64,000 bases of DNA from Pseudomonas sp. sp1636 (GCF_030376615.1 NZ_JARRAB010000001.1:62001-126000); one strand, 5' to 3'. Positions 32,965 to 43,459 are shown, counted from the first letter of the stretch. Notes: generated from the letters alone by a model not told the origin. Numbers and translations are program-made.

Positions 32965-33732
32965 TCAGAATTGACCGTGCCGCCCCTGGCCGTCCTTGAA
33001 ACGCTGGGCGCCGGCCTGGGTTTCGCCGCTGGCGATCACCTGCATGCCGCCGGCAAACTCGTTGGCGAGCGCCTGCTTAAAGGATAAATCCCACTGCGCA
33101 TAGGCACTGGCGCGGTCAGCCAGCAGGCAGCGCTGCGGGAAGCCGGCGATCTCCCGCGCCAGTTGCTGGGCGGCCGCCAGCGCCGTACCCGCAGGCACCA
33201 CGCGGTTGACCAGGCCGATGGCCAACGCCTCCTCGGCCAGCACCGCACGCCCGGTAAGAAGCAAATCCAGCGCCCGGCCCTGGCCGATGATGCGGGGCAG
33301 GCGCACGCTGCCACCGTCGATCAGCGGCACGCCGAAGCGCCGGCAGAACACCCCGAGCATCGCATCGTCGGCCATCACCCGCAGGTCGGCGAGCAGCGCC
33401 AGTTCCAAGCCGCCGGCCACCGCATGGCCTTCGATGGCGGCGATCAACGGCTTGCTCAGCTGCATGCGACTCGGCCCCATGGGCCCGTCGCCCTCAGGCT
33501 CCAGGCGATTGGCGCGCTCGCCGCCTGCGGCCACCGCGCCCAGATCGGCACCGGCGCAGAAAGTACCGCCGGCGCCGGTGAGCACGGCGACCCGCGCCTG
33601 CTCGTCCGCCTCGAACGCGCGCAACGCATCGGCCAGCGCCTCGGCGGTCGGCCGGTCGACGGCGTTGCGCACCGGCGCGCGGTCGATGATCAGGGTGGTG
33701 ACCGAACCGTTGTTCTCGACGATAACGCTCAT
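32965..33732 (-). CDS. Enoyl-CoA hydratase/isomerase family protein
   Basis: 255 aa crotonase fold. The oxyanion-hole segments are AGGTFCAGADLGAV and AAIEGHAVAGGLELALLADLR; the second catalytic acid position falls near GVPLIDGGSVRLPR. It probably hydrates an enoyl-CoA; the exact substrate is unknown. The start at 33732 is preceded by GGGAGCC; a longer frame crosses the palindrome at 33747-33798. An SDR of the 3-hydroxyacyl-CoA type lies upstream on the same strand, suggesting fatty-acid-type degradation. Confidence 0.85.
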   Translation of the reverse strand: MSVIVENNGSVTTLIIDRAPVRNAVDRPTAEALADALRAFEADEQARVAVLTGAGGTFCAGADLGAVAAGGERANRLEPEGDGPMGPSRMQLSKPLIAAIEGHAVAGGLELALLADLRVMADDAMLGVFCRRFGVPLIDGGSVRLPRIIGQGRALDLLLTGRAVLAEEALAIGLVNRVVPAGTALAAAQQLAREIAGFPQRCLLADRASAYAQWDLSFKQALANEFAGGMQVIASGETQAGAQRFKDGQGRHGQF

Positions 33733-33746
33733 GACAGGCTCCCGGC

Positions 33747-33798
33747 AGGGTGCGCCGCGCGCACCAGGACGCAAAATTCGGTGCGCACGGCGCACCCT
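33747..33798. repeat. GGGTGCGCCG palindromic repeat
   Basis: Arms 33747-33765 and 33780-33798 (AGGGTGCGCCGCGCGCACC against its complement) differ at one base. This is a known type of dispersed repeat in pseudomonads. It lies just upstream of the hydratase start. Confidence 0.75.
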
Positions 33799-33894
33799 AC
33801 ACAGCAAAAGACCGGCATAACGCCGGCCTTCACCTTATATCCCGGCGGTAGGCAAATCAGCCCGCTGGCCGAATCCCCCGCCAGACTGGCGCGA

Positions 33895-34806
33895 TCAGAG
33901 GGCGTATCGCTGCAGGTGCGCCATCATTTGTTTTAGCGCGTCGAGATTGTCCGCCGGATGCGTCGCGCCGTCGAAGTCGCAGATCTGCTGCCAGCTGGCC
34001 GCCACGTCTTCCGCGCTGAAACCGCCACGCGGGTCGAAACCGGCGCCCAGGCTGCGCTCCCAACGGGTCTTGCCGATCCAACCGCCACCGACCTCGAACA
34101 GGCCGGAGGTTTCTGCGCAGGCGGCGCTGGCCAGGTAGACCACCAGCGGGCTGACCAGCTCGGGCTTGAGCTGCGCGAACACCTGCGGCGGGATCAGCCC
34201 TTCGGTCATGCGCGTGCCGCCGGTGGGGGCGATGGCGTTGACCAGGATGTTGCTCTTGCGCCCTTCGATGGCCAGGGTACGGGTCAGGCCGTACAGGCCG
34301 AGCTTGGCCATGCCGTAGTTGGCCTGGCCGAAGTTGCCGTAGATACCCGAGGTGGACGCGGTGAAGATCACCCGCCCGTAGTTCTGCTCGCGCATATGCG
34401 GCCAGGCGGCGCGGGTGACCTTGTAGGCGCCCTCGACGTGCACCCTGTAGACCAGATCCCAGTCGGCGTCGTCCAGCTTGTGGAAGCTCTTGTCGCGCAG
34501 AATCCCGGCGTTGTTGACCACCACGTCGATGCGGCCGAAGGCGTCCAGGGCGTGCTGGACGATCTTCTCGCCGGCGGTCACCGAGTCATGGTTGGCCACC
34601 GCGATGCCGCCAGCGGCGCGGATTGCCTCGACCACCTTGTCCGCGGCCGAGGCGTTGGCGCCCTCGCCATGGGCGCTGCCGCCGAGGTCGTTGACCACCA
34701 CCTTGGCACCATGCTTGGCGAACAGCAGGGCATGGGCGCGACCCAGGCCGCCCCCGGCACCGGTGACGATCACGACTTGGTCTTGCAAACGGATGGCTTC
34801 GCTCAT
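33895..34806 (-). CDS. Short-chain dehydrogenase, 3-hydroxyacyl-CoA/HSD17B4 type
   Basis: 303 aa, longer than ordinary SDRs. Cofactor motif [31 protein letters not shown], catalytic Ser in [13 protein letters not shown] and YGMAK (Tyr-x-x-x-Lys), then a C-terminal extension ([18 protein letters not shown]) as in the dehydrogenase part of peroxisomal multifunctional enzymes. Likely oxidises a 3-hydroxyacyl-CoA, consistent with the neighbouring hydratase. Start ATG at 34806 follows GAGGAGCCCAACCC. Confidence 0.87.
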   Translation of the reverse strand: MSEAIRLQDQVVIVTGAGGGLGRAHALLFAKHGAKVVVNDLGGSAHGEGANASAADKVVEAIRAAGGIAVANHDSVTAGEKIVQHALDAFGRIDVVVNNAGILRDKSFHKLDDADWDLVYRVHVEGAYKVTRAAWPHMREQNYGRVIFTASTSGIYGNFGQANYGMAKLGLYGLTRTLAIEGRKSNILVNAIAPTGGTRMTEGLIPPQVFAQLKPELVSPLVVYLASAACAETSGLFEVGGGWIGKTRWERSLGAGFDPRGGFSAEDVAASWQQICDFDGATHPADNLDALKQMMAHLQRYAL

Positions 34807-34942
34807 GGGTTGGGCTCCTCGGCAGATGGCAATAGTCCGAGTGTCCAGCAGGCACACACCGGTCACAATCAAGGCGCTCGCCGCTGAATAGTCCTCGATA
34901 AGGCAACAGGATGATGGCGACGGCCCCCAGCATGCGTCCTGC

Positions 34943-35045
34943 TTATAAGCTTTGGCGAAAGACCAGGTAGTGCCAATCCCAACTGGCGCTGGGAACACCG
35001 TGGATCAGCAGCAAGGGCGCAGGCCGATCCGGGGGCGTTCCATTC
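34943..35045 (-). pseudogene. Remnant of an alpha/beta hydrolase gene
   Basis: A short minus-strand frame bounded by stops reads [20 protein letters not shown] then V and a few residues. This is the conserved strand-3/oxyanion-hole segment (LLxHGxPxxSxDW) of epoxide-hydrolase-like alpha/beta hydrolases, with nothing recognisable before or after. It lies in the 318-bp gap between the SDR and flavodoxin genes, otherwise empty. Probably what is left of a deleted gene. Confidence 0.5.
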
Positions 35046-35124
35046 GGAGCCTAGGACGGCTGCACACGCAACGACAGCCCGGCATGTGCATGCCGCGCCG
35101 ATTAGTCAGGGCGCGCTGCCGGCA

Positions 35125-35577
35125 TCAGGCTTGCAGCGCCAGCATGAACTCGGCCAACCAAGGCTCGGCGTCGGTTTCCGGGGTGACGCTTTCGCTGCTG
35201 TCCAGGCGCAGCATGGCCACCACCTCGCGGATACCCAGTTCGGCATACAGTTCGCGTACCAGCTCGCCGCCGCCACAGAAGGTGTCACCGTAACTGGAGT
35301 CGCCCAGGGCAATGACGCCGCCGGGCAAACCATTCCAGGCGGGCAGATGATCGCGAATGGCGAAATACAGAGGCTGCAGGTTATCCGGCAGTTCGCCCAT
35401 GCCGGTGGTCGAGGTCACTGCCAGAAAGGCCTCGGGGGCAAACGCCTGGACATCGGCCAGGCTGGCACGCGGATTATGCCAGGCGTCGAAGCCGGCATTT
35501 TTCAACAGCCGCTCGGTGTGCCGGGCGACTTCCTCGGCGGTGCCATAGACCGAACCGGAAAGGATGGCGACTTTCAT
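35125..35577 (-). CDS. Flavodoxin (MioC-like)
   Basis: 150 aa FMN-binding electron carrier. The phosphate-binding loop is SGSVYGTAEEVA at residues 8-19; TSTTGMGELPDN and ALGDSSYGDTFCGGG are the two FMN isoalloxazine-contact loops. Length matches short-chain flavodoxins of the MioC type. Start at 35577 selected because the P-loop must lie near the N-terminus; GGAGTTG-like RBS upstream. The redox partner is unknown. Confidence 0.88.
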   Translation of the reverse strand: MKVAILSGSVYGTAEEVARHTERLLKNAGFDAWHNPRASLADVQAFAPEAFLAVTSTTGMGELPDNLQPLYFAIRDHLPAWNGLPGGVIALGDSSYGDTFCGGGELVRELYAELGIREVVAMLRLDSSESVTPETDAEPWLAEFMLALQA

Positions 35578-35599
35578 AAACAACTCCGAAACATGCGGA

Positions 35600-35844
35600 A
35601 CACAGACTGAAACGGCGGGCATTATGCCGCAAGTAGCCCGCACAACCGGATCTTTTGGAATGCCGCGGACAGCTCCCGCCGGCAAAGCATCCCGCGGTTC
35701 AACGCAGGCGCGCAGCTGAGCGACTACAGCAAGCACGGCAGCCAGAAGAATGTCGCCGAACACCTGCACAGTCAGGACTGGGCCAAGGAACTGGCGCCCC
35801 TGCGAGCGGAACCGGCACAGTTGAAAAGCCGACCACTGGCATAA
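35600..35844 (+). other. Possible coding fragment of unknown origin
   Basis: A plus-strand frame without ATG, open to TAA at 35842-35844, reads FNAGAQLSDYSKHGSQKN, VAEHLHSQDWAKELAPLRAE and then PAQLKSRPLA. Amino-acid use looks protein-like, and the frame is open for about 80 codons, but I recognise no family. It may be the 3' end of a deleted gene. It fills the 35578-35900 gap. Confidence 0.22.
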
Positions 35845-35900
35845 ACCAATAGCGGACTATGCTGTCATAACGGATCAACCCTCCTGGGCAGAATTTGACC

Positions 35901-36530
35901 ATGCATGACCGGCCATTACTCACACCGGCTGAACTGGAGTTCATCCAGCATCTAAGCAAGAAGTCTGCGGCGGGCACACGCGAGCCCGCGCCAATCCCCG
36001 ACTTGCTGGTCGATGCCGGCACCCAGCTCAGAGAGCTGCTCGCCTATTGCGCCGCCAACGAACAACTGACCATCGATGCCCACGTCGCCAATCAGCGCCT
36101 GACCTTTACCCCGCACCTGATCGAAGACGCGCATCATGTGCAACACCTTGAGCTCGGCACCCCGCAGATTTTCGATGTGGGTCCGGCCAGCCGCGCCTGG
36201 CGCCTGCCGCTGGATCCGCCCGTTGCGCTGCGCCAGCACAACGCCAAACCCAGCGACCTGTGGGCACACGAACTGTCGCTCAACGGGCTACTGGTCGAGT
36301 TCCGCGCCACGGGCGCCGCGCCCGATCAGTTCAAACTGATCCTGCCACTCGCCGGGCAGAAGCCGATTGCCATTGCCGGCAGCCTGGTGCGTAAAACCGT
36401 CAATAGGCTCCTGGCCTATCGACTCGAACCGCTCGACAAACTCGGCAACGAGCGTTTGCAGCAGTTCATTTTCCAGCAGCACCGCGCACGCCACCCCCAG
36501 GCTAACCAAAGCTTGCCGGCGCCCCTCTAG
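35901..36530 (+). CDS. PilZ-like domain protein (hypothetical)
   Basis: 209 aa. The C-terminal part, about residues 115-200, has the strand pattern of a PilZ domain: HELSLNGLLVEF, then FKLILPLAGQKPIAIAGSLVR, then a YRLEPLDK strand and ERLQQFIFQQHR helix. The RxxxR c-di-GMP loop is not evident, so binding is doubtful. No strong RBS at ATG 35901 (or the TTG at 35895). The stop codon TAG is supplied by the left end of the MITE-like element at 36527, so the natural C-terminus may have been cut off. Confidence 0.6.
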   Translation: MHDRPLLTPAELEFIQHLSKKSAAGTREPAPIPDLLVDAGTQLRELLAYCAANEQLTIDAHVANQRLTFTPHLIEDAHHVQHLELGTPQIFDVGPASRAWRLPLDPPVALRQHNAKPSDLWAHELSLNGLLVEFRATGAAPDQFKLILPLAGQKPIAIAGSLVRKTVNRLLAYRLEPLDKLGNERLQQFIFQQHRARHPQANQSLPAPL

Positions 36531-36586
36531 CAGGCCGTTTTTAACGCCGCATCGGCAACGCAAGTCGTTTTCCGACGGCCTGCTAG
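36527..36586. mobile_element. Short (60 bp) MITE-like derivative
   Basis: Ends CTAGCAGGCCGT (36527-36538) and ACGGCCTGCTAG (36575-36586) are perfect complements, and the inner TTTTTAACGCCGCATCGG and GGCAACGC are shared with the right half of the 148-bp element at 27207. It looks like an internal-deletion copy. Its left tip provides the stop codon of the PilZ-like gene. Confidence 0.75.
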
Positions 36587-36911
36587 ACGTTGTTCGCGGA
36601 TAACGCGTAACGGGGCCATAGCCTTGCCACCGCCCCATAGCCACCGCAAAACCTATGCATAACAATTAACGCTGTACAACATAAGGCCAAATTTACTGCG
36701 CCTGTTTATTCTGCAATTTTGCACACCGACGACTTAGCCCAACAGAACAGGTATAAGCCGAACGAATCGACAGTAACCATGCCGGGCGCATGGTTGTACA
36801 AACTAAACGACTGCTATAAGTTCCCCTCTGCTTCAGTCGATCCAGCGCCTGGCTGGCCAGCTATCCCGACGCAACGTCGCTGGGCCCACCCCTCCATCTG
36901 CTGAGCCCATC
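36587..36911 (+). other. Intergenic region upstream of folM
   Basis: 325 bp of lower GC content with no supported gene. A weak promoter-like pair TTGTAC (36794-36799) and TATAAG (36815-36820), spacing 15 bp, is the best candidate for folM-folE-folX. TGTACAA-type sequences occur twice (near 36674 and 36796) and may be regulator half sites. Confidence 0.3.
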
Positions 36912-37622
36912 ATGAGCGCTAGCGCATCCCCGATTCTGATCACTGGCGCCAGTCAACGCATCGGCCTCCATTGTGCCGAGCGCCTGCTCGACGACGGTCA
37001 TCGGCTGATCGCCACCTACCGCAGCGAACGCGAGGGCCTCAAGCACCTGCGCGCACGCGGCGCACTGACCCTGCAGGCCGACTTTGCCAGCGAGGCGGGC
37101 ATCCTCGCCTTTATCGCCGAACTGAAGAGCCATACCGCCAGCCTGCGCGCCATCGTCCACAACGCATCCGAGTGGCCAGACGAAACGCCCGGCGCCGAGG
37201 CGACGATATTCCAGCAGTTGTTCAACGTACACATGCTGGCGCCCTACCTGATCAACCTGCATTGCGCGGCGCTGCTGCGGCGCTCAACCCCCGCCGACAT
37301 CATCCATATCAGTGACGATGTGGCGCGCAAAGGCAGCGCCAAACGCCCGGCCTACTGCGCCAGCAAAGCCGGCCTGGACAACCTCACGCTCTCGTTCGCC
37401 GCGAAATTCGCCCCCCGGATCAAGGTCAACGGCATCGCCCCCGCGCTGATCATGTTCAACCCCGAGGATGACGCGGCCTACCGGGCGAAAACCCTGGAAA
37501 AATCGGCATTGGCTATCGAGCCCGGCCCCCAGGTGATCTACCAAAGTTTGCGCTACCTGCTGGATAACCCCTACGTCACCGGCACCACCCTTACCGTAAA
37601 CGGCGGCCGCCATCTCAAGTGA
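36912..37622 (+). CDS. folM: Dihydromonapterin reductase (SDR family)
   Basis: 236 aa SDR. Cofactor motif [17 protein letters not shown] (Arg after the Ser typical of NADPH users), NAxxW-type [11 protein letters not shown], catalytic [11 protein letters not shown], and C-terminal TVNGGRHLK. The Gly-to-Gln change and HNAS motif are characteristic of FolM rather than FabG. It makes tetrahydromonapterin, a cofactor of phenylalanine hydroxylase in pseudomonads. It heads folM-folE-folX, which supply the same pathway. Confidence 0.9.
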   Translation: MSASASPILITGASQRIGLHCAERLLDDGHRLIATYRSEREGLKHLRARGALTLQADFASEAGILAFIAELKSHTASLRAIVHNASEWPDETPGAEATIFQQLFNVHMLAPYLINLHCAALLRRSTPADIIHISDDVARKGSAKRPAYCASKAGLDNLTLSFAAKFAPRIKVNGIAPALIMFNPEDDAAYRAKTLEKSALAIEPGPQVIYQSLRYLLDNPYVTGTTLTVNGGRHLK

Positions 37623-37645
37623 GGCGCGCCTCGAGGACTGTACCC

Positions 37646-38206
37646 ATGAACCGACAACTGCCCGATCACTACCGCGACATCCTCCTCGGCATAGGTGAAG
37701 ACCCCGAGCGCGAGGGCCTGCTGGAGACCCCGGCACGCGCGGCCAAGGCCATGCAATACCTGTGTCACGGCTACCAGACCAGCCTGGAAGAAGTGGTCAA
37801 CGGTGCGTTGTTCGCCTCCGACAATGACGAAATGGTCATCGTCAAGGACGTCGAACTCTATTCCCTGTGCGAACACCACCTGCTGCCGTTTATCGGCAAG
37901 GCTCATGTGGCCTACATCCCCACCGGCAAAGTGCTGGGGCTGTCGAAAGTGGCGCGCATCGTCGACATGTACGCGCGACGCCTGCAAATCCAGGAGAACC
38001 TGACCCGGCAGATCGCCGAGGCCGTGCAGCAGGTGACCAACGCCGCGGGCGTCGCCGTGGTGATCGAAGCCAAGCACATGTGCATGATGATGCGTGGCGT
38101 CGAGAAGCAGAACTCGGTGATGAGCACCTCGGTGATGCTCGGCGCCTTCCGCGAGTCATACAATACCCGTCACGAGTTCCTGCAACTGATTGGACGGAGC
38201 AACTAG
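37646..38206 (+). CDS. folE: GTP cyclohydrolase I
   Basis: 186 aa, family length. [19 protein letters not shown] holds the zinc/catalytic CEHH site; [20 protein letters not shown] and the C-terminal Cys in [11 protein letters not shown] are also conserved. Converts GTP to dihydroneopterin triphosphate. ATG 37646 lies 24 bp after folM, with GAGGAC as RBS. Two bp separate its stop from folX, so the genes are co-translated. Confidence 0.95.
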   Translation: MNRQLPDHYRDILLGIGEDPEREGLLETPARAAKAMQYLCHGYQTSLEEVVNGALFASDNDEMVIVKDVELYSLCEHHLLPFIGKAHVAYIPTGKVLGLSKVARIVDMYARRLQIQENLTRQIAEAVQQVTNAAGVAVVIEAKHMCMMMRGVEKQNSVMSTSVMLGAFRESYNTRHEFLQLIGRSN

Positions 38207-38208
38207 CT

Positions 38209-38580
38209 ATGCCACGACTGGAGCCTGGAATGGCGCGCATTCGGGTCAAGGATCTGCGCCTGAGAACCTTTATCGGGATCAAGGAAGAGGAAATCAACAA
38301 CAAGCAGGATGTGCTGATCAACCTGACCATCCTCTACCCGGCCAACGAGGCGGTGCGCGACAACGACATCGATCACGCACTGAACTACCGCACCATCACC
38401 AAGGCCGTCATCCAGCACGTCGAAGGCAATCGCTTCGCCCTGCTCGAACGCCTGACCCAGGAAGTCCTCGACCTGGTGATGCAACAGACGGCGGTGCGTT
38501 ACGCCGAAGTGGAAGTGGACAAACCCCACGCCCTGCGCTTTGCCGAATCGGTCTCGATCACCCTGGCCGGCCACCGTTGA
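38209..38580 (+). CDS. folX: Dihydroneopterin triphosphate 2'-epimerase
   Basis: 123 aa of the FolB/FolX fold: [38 protein letters not shown] and [25 protein letters not shown] is the FolX-like version of the active-site helix. It epimerises dihydroneopterin triphosphate to the monapterin form used by FolM. The order folM-folE-folX is that of P. aeruginosa and supports FolX over FolB. Confidence 0.9.
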   Translation: MPRLEPGMARIRVKDLRLRTFIGIKEEEINNKQDVLINLTILYPANEAVRDNDIDHALNYRTITKAVIQHVEGNRFALLERLTQEVLDLVMQQTAVRYAEVEVDKPHALRFAESVSITLAGHR

Positions 38581-38733
38581 ACATAGGCTAACCGGCTCGA
38601 CCCGCGAACCGCCGCGGCATTGCCGCGAAACGCCGGGGCTTTTATCATCCTCGCCACCTTAGCCCGTAAGTCTGCCGGAGCCGCGCCACCGCCGGCACCG
38701 ACAGCGATCCTGTCCGCCTCTGAGAACAGCACC

Positions 38734-39039
38734 ATGACCGATCAAGAACGCCTGGAACTCGAAGCCGCCGCCTTCCGCAGCCTGCTGCAACACCTGCGCA
38801 GCCGCCCCGACGTGCAGAATATCGACATGATGAACCTCACCGGCTTCTGCCGTAACTGCCTGTCCAAATGGTACAAGGCCGCCGCCGATGACACCGGTGT
38901 CGCGCTCACCCCGGATCAGGCGCGCGAAGCCATCTACGGCATGCCGTACAGCGAGTGGAAAAGCAAATACCAGAAAGAGGCCAGCGCCGAACAGCAGGCC
39001 GCATTCAAGCAGGCCACCGCGCAAGGCGACGACGCATGA
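38734..39039 (+). CDS. DUF1244 family protein
   Basis: 101 aa, conserved in gammaproteobacteria, often beside folX. The block NIDMMNLTGFCRNCLSKWYK with its CxxC-like pair (FCRNC) and EAIYGMPYSEWKSKY are diagnostic. Function unknown. ATG 38734 chosen because the preceding frame shows no family similarity. It overlaps the next gene by ATGA, so the two are translationally coupled. Confidence 0.88.
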   Translation: MTDQERLELEAAAFRSLLQHLRSRPDVQNIDMMNLTGFCRNCLSKWYKAAADDTGVALTPDQAREAIYGMPYSEWKSKYQKEASAEQQAAFKQATAQGDDA

Positions 39040-39377
39040 GCGCCCTCAGCGACTTCCGCGCCCGCCTGCATGGCGACGAGTTCGCCTTTAGCGAGACCCT
39101 GGCCTTTATCGCCGCGCACTATGACTACCAGCCGAGCGCCTTCAGCAATGGCGCGGTGGAAAACCTGGCCGGACAGAATGAAGGCTCCTGCAAGACCCTC
39201 GGCCTGGCCCTGCTCGAAGGCCTGAGCCTGGAAGAAAGTCTGCGCTGCTTCGGCGAACACTACCGCAGCGTGCTGGCCACTCCGGACGGCAACGACCACG
39301 GCAACATCCGCGCCCTGATGAGCACCGGCCTGGCCGGCGTGCGCTTCGCCCAGCAGCCGCTCAAGCGCAAGGCCTGA
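39036..39377 (+). CDS. HopJ-type family protein
   Basis: 113 aa matching the HopJ family: FSETLAFIAAHYDYQPSAF, NGAVENLAGQNEGSCKTLGL and LRCFGEHYRSVL. The name comes from a P. syringae type III effector list, but homologues are common in non-pathogens, and nothing here suggests secretion. Starts in the ATGA overlap with the DUF1244 gene. Function unknown. Confidence 0.88.
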   Translation: MSALSDFRARLHGDEFAFSETLAFIAAHYDYQPSAFSNGAVENLAGQNEGSCKTLGLALLEGLSLEESLRCFGEHYRSVLATPDGNDHGNIRALMSTGLAGVRFAQQPLKRKA

Positions 39378-39401
39378 GCGAGCAAGGGGCAGGAGTGGTT
39401 G

Positions 39402-39428
39402 GTAGCTACCGGATTTCCTCCGGGCTAC
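39402..39428. repeat. Short GTAGC...GGGCTAC palindrome
   Basis: GTAGCTACCGGA against TCCGGGCTAC with a TTTCC loop, one interruption. Member of the GTAGCCCGGAT family, just after the hopJ-like gene. Confidence 0.6.
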
Positions 39429-39452
39429 GGTTTCTGCCGCGCTCTGGCCGCC

Positions 39453-40689
<1,237 letters not shown>

Positions 40690-40777
40690 CTATGACACCC
40701 CGGCCGGCAGCGGCGGGCTTTCCCCTGTCGCGCAAAGCCGGTAAGGTCGGCGCGACTTGCACCTCACGGAGATCCCC

Positions 40778-41533
40778 ATGTCTGCCCCTGTACTGTCCGG
40801 CCCGCAATACCTCAGCGAAGGTCTGAAACTGGTGCTGAGCCCGGGTTTGCGGCTGTTCGTGCTATTGCCGTTGACGATCAACCTGATCCTGTTCGTCGCC
40901 CTGGTCGGTTTCGCCGTGCAGCAGTTCGGCGGTTGGGTGGATGTCTTTATGCCGAGCCTGCCGAGCTGGCTGAGCTTCCTCGAATACATCCTCTGGCCGC
41001 TGTTCGTGGTGCTGGTGCTGCTGATGGTGTTCTTCAGCTTCACCATGCTGGCCAATATCATCGCCGCACCGTTCAACGGTTTCCTCGCCGAGAAGGTCGA
41101 AGTGGTGGTGCGCGGCGAAGACTGCTTTCCGCCGTTCAGCTGGGCCGAGCTGCTGGCCATGGTGCCGCGCACCCTCGGCCGCGAGCTGCGCAAACTGGGG
41201 TATTTCCTCCCGCGCGCCATCGGCCTGCTGATCCTCACCTTCATTCCGCTGGTCAACCTGATTGCCGCCCCGCTGTGGCTGCTGTTCGGCGTCTGGATGA
41301 TGGCCATCCAATACATCGATTACCCGGCGGACAACAACAAGATGAGCTGGCAGGACATGCTCGCCTGGCTGCGCGAGAAGCGCTGGCAGAGCCTGGGTTT
41401 CGGCGGCATCACCTACGCCGCGCTGCTGGTACCGGGGCTGAACATCCTGATGATGCCGGCGGCGGTGGCCGGCGCCACGCTGTTCTGGGTGCGCGAGGGG
41501 GGCGATAAAGCCGTCGGCATAACGCCACGCTAA
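40778..41533 (+). CDS. cysZ: Sulfate permease-associated protein CysZ
   Basis: 251 aa membrane protein with four to six hydrophobic segments. [42 protein letters not shown] and YPADNNKM are CysZ/EI24 landmarks. CysZ channels sulfate across the inner membrane for cysteine synthesis. CGGAGATCCCC precedes the ATG at 40778. The trxB-cysZ divergent pair is typical of pseudomonads. Confidence 0.93.
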   Translation: MSAPVLSGPQYLSEGLKLVLSPGLRLFVLLPLTINLILFVALVGFAVQQFGGWVDVFMPSLPSWLSFLEYILWPLFVVLVLLMVFFSFTMLANIIAAPFNGFLAEKVEVVVRGEDCFPPFSWAELLAMVPRTLGRELRKLGYFLPRAIGLLILTFIPLVNLIAAPLWLLFGVWMMAIQYIDYPADNNKMSWQDMLAWLREKRWQSLGFGGITYAALLVPGLNILMMPAAVAGATLFWVREGGDKAVGITPR

Positions 41534-41684
41534 GGTCATCTCCCAGCAGGCCGGCGTGGCGAGGCCAATGCGTCACGTCCAATGTCAGCGGCTTACTCCA
41601 GGCGGAAAAAAGCCCCGATGTGCCGGGGCGCGCAGCAATCCTGCGCCGGCATGCGGCGCAGCAGAGCAACCTTGAGCGAAACGC

Positions 41685-42794
41685 TTACACCAGGCTCATC
41701 AGCGCGGCGCGGCTGAACGGCAGGATGTCCGCCTCGCGGCCATCGCGCACCTTGAGTGCCCAGTCCGGGTCGACCAGCAGGGCGCGACCCACGGCGACCA
41801 GGTCGAACTCCTGCTTGTTCAGGCGCTCCAGCAGGTTCTCCAGGCTGGCCGGCTCGGCGACCTTGTCGGTGTTGACCATGAACTGCAGGAACTCGCCATC
41901 GAGGCCGACGCTGCCGACGGTGATGGTCGGCTTGCCGGTCAGTTGGCGGGTCCAGCCGGCCAGGTTGAGATCCGAGCCGGCGAACTCCGGCTCCCAGAAG
42001 CGCCGGGTCGAGCAATGGAAGATGTCCACGCCGGCATCGCTCAGCGGCTTGAGGAAGGCTTCCAGCGCTTCCGGGGTTTCCACCAGACGCGCGCTGTAGT
42101 CCTGCTGCTTCCACTGCGAGAAGCGGAAGATGATCGGGAAATCCGGGCCGACTGCGGCGCGTACCGCCTGGATCAGTTCGATGGCGAAGCGCGAACGCTG
42201 GGCCAGGTCGCCGCCGTACTCATCCGTGCGCTGGTTGCTGCCCGCCCAGAAGAACTGATCGACCAGGTAACCGTGGGCGCCGTGGATTTCCACGCCGTCC
42301 ATGCCGATGCGCTGGGCATCCTTGGCGGCCTGGGCGAAGGCGGCGATCACCTCCTGGATATCCTCCGTGCTCATGCCATGCACCACGACATTGCCATCTT
42401 TGAGCTTGGCGCTCGGCCCATAACCCGGCACCGCGGCGTCCGGCTCGGTGCCGAGCTTGCGCACATTGCCCACGTGCCACAGTTGCGGCACTATCTTGCC
42501 GCCTTCGGCATGCACGGCCTCGACCACTTTCTGCCAACCGGCCAGGGCGTCTTCGCCGTAGAAACGCGGCACATTCGGGTAACCGTTGGCGGCCTTGTGC
42601 CCGACGGTGGTGCCTTCGCTGACGATCAGGCCGACGCCCGCCGCCGCGCGGCGACGGTAGTACTCGACGACCTTGCCGTTGGGTACGCCACCCGGCGAGA
42701 AGGAGCGGGTCATCGGCGCCATCACCACACGGCTTGGCAGCTCCAGGGCGCCGAGGTTGAAGGGTTGGAACAGGGCTTGTACCGGGGCGGTCAT
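41685..42794 (-). CDS. NADH:flavin oxidoreductase, Old Yellow Enzyme family
   Basis: 369 aa TIM barrel. LPSRVVMAPMTR at the start, the His/Asn-type active site in GVEIHGAHGYLVDQFFW and the FMN region VGRALLVDPDW. The FQPFNLGALELP start is standard. It reduces activated alkenes, nitro compounds or electrophilic toxicants. ATG 42794 follows AGGAGAGATT. It lies 57 bp downstream of a TetR-type gene on the same strand, with a shared operator-like 13-mer (42819-42831) before it, so it is probably derepressed by electrophiles as in NemRA systems. Confidence 0.9.
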   Translation of the reverse strand: MTAPVQALFQPFNLGALELPSRVVMAPMTRSFSPGGVPNGKVVEYYRRRAAAGVGLIVSEGTTVGHKAANGYPNVPRFYGEDALAGWQKVVEAVHAEGGKIVPQLWHVGNVRKLGTEPDAAVPGYGPSAKLKDGNVVVHGMSTEDIQEVIAAFAQAAKDAQRIGMDGVEIHGAHGYLVDQFFWAGSNQRTDEYGGDLAQRSRFAIELIQAVRAAVGPDFPIIFRFSQWKQQDYSARLVETPEALEAFLKPLSDAGVDIFHCSTRRFWEPEFAGSDLNLAGWTRQLTGKPTITVGSVGLDGEFLQFMVNTDKVAEPASLENLLERLNKQEFDLVAVGRALLVDPDWALKVRDGREADILPFSRAALMSLV

Positions 42795-42818
42795 AATCTC
42801 TCCTCTAGCCGGCCAGGC

Positions 42819-42831
42819 GACCGGTCGTCTC
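42819..42831 (-). promoter_or_regulatory. Operator-like motif before the OYE gene
   Basis: GACCGGTCGTCTC, centred on the palindrome CGACCGGTCG (42818-42827). The identical 13-mer occurs upstream of the TetR gene at 43460-43472. Likely binding site of that regulator. Confidence 0.65.
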
Positions 42832-42851
42832 ATCAACAGCGGGTGAAAGAA

Positions 42852-43445
42852 TCAGGCTTGCAACAGACGCTGCAAGCGCTGCAGAAAATCGTCCAGCACC
42901 TGGCTATTGCTCGCTACTTTCAGGCGGGTCAGTGCGCCCTGCCAGGCGCTGGCGATAAAGCTCGCCAGGTTGCTGCAATCCTCATCCATGGCCAGCTCGC
43001 CAGCGGCCTGGGCCTGCTCCAAACAATGCTGGAGGATGTCCGCCGAGCGCTGCAGGATGGCATCGATCTCGGCGCCGAGGCGCGGCGACAACTCGGCCAT
43101 TTCGAAACTCAGACTGCCGATAAAACAGTGATATTCGCGTTTTTCCTGGTGGGCAAAGTGCCCCACCAGCTCTGCGTAATACCCCAGGATGCGCTCGCGC
43201 GGCGTCAGCGCCGGGTTGCCGAGCGCCTCGGCATAACGCTGCAAACGTGGGCCGTAGACCTGCTGCAAGGCCTGCACGGCGAAGTCTTCCTTGCTGGCGA
43301 AGTAGTGGTAGAAGGAGCCCTTGGGCACGCCGGCGGCCTGGACGATTTCCTGCACCCCGGCACCGTGATAACCGCGTCGGGTCATCACCTCGGCGCCTTT
43401 GGCGAGGATCAGCTCACGTTTGTCGAGTCGTTGGTTGGCGTTCAT
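42852..43445 (-). CDS. TetR family regulator (NemR/AcuR-like)
   Basis: 197 aa. HTH VQEIVQAAGVPKGSFYHYFASKEDF at residues 31-55; the rest is the ligand-binding helical domain with cysteines (HCFIGSLS, LQHCLEQ, DEDCSNL) that could sense electrophiles. GSFYHYFxSKEDF and the following region resemble regulators of Old Yellow Enzyme genes. First gene of a two-gene unit with the OYE gene. The GACCGGTC motif 15 bp before its start suggests autoregulation. Confidence 0.88.
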   Translation of the reverse strand: MNANQRLDKRELILAKGAEVMTRRGYHGAGVQEIVQAAGVPKGSFYHYFASKEDFAVQALQQVYGPRLQRYAEALGNPALTPRERILGYYAELVGHFAHQEKREYHCFIGSLSFEMAELSPRLGAEIDAILQRSADILQHCLEQAQAAGELAMDEDCSNLASFIASAWQGALTRLKVASNSQVLDDFLQRLQRLLQA

Positions 43446-43459
43446 GCCGGCAAGGATAT

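Noticed and set aside
39036..39377. Type III secretion effector (HopJ)
   Set aside because: The family is widespread in non-pathogens and no secretion genes or hrp box are nearby; kept only as a family name.
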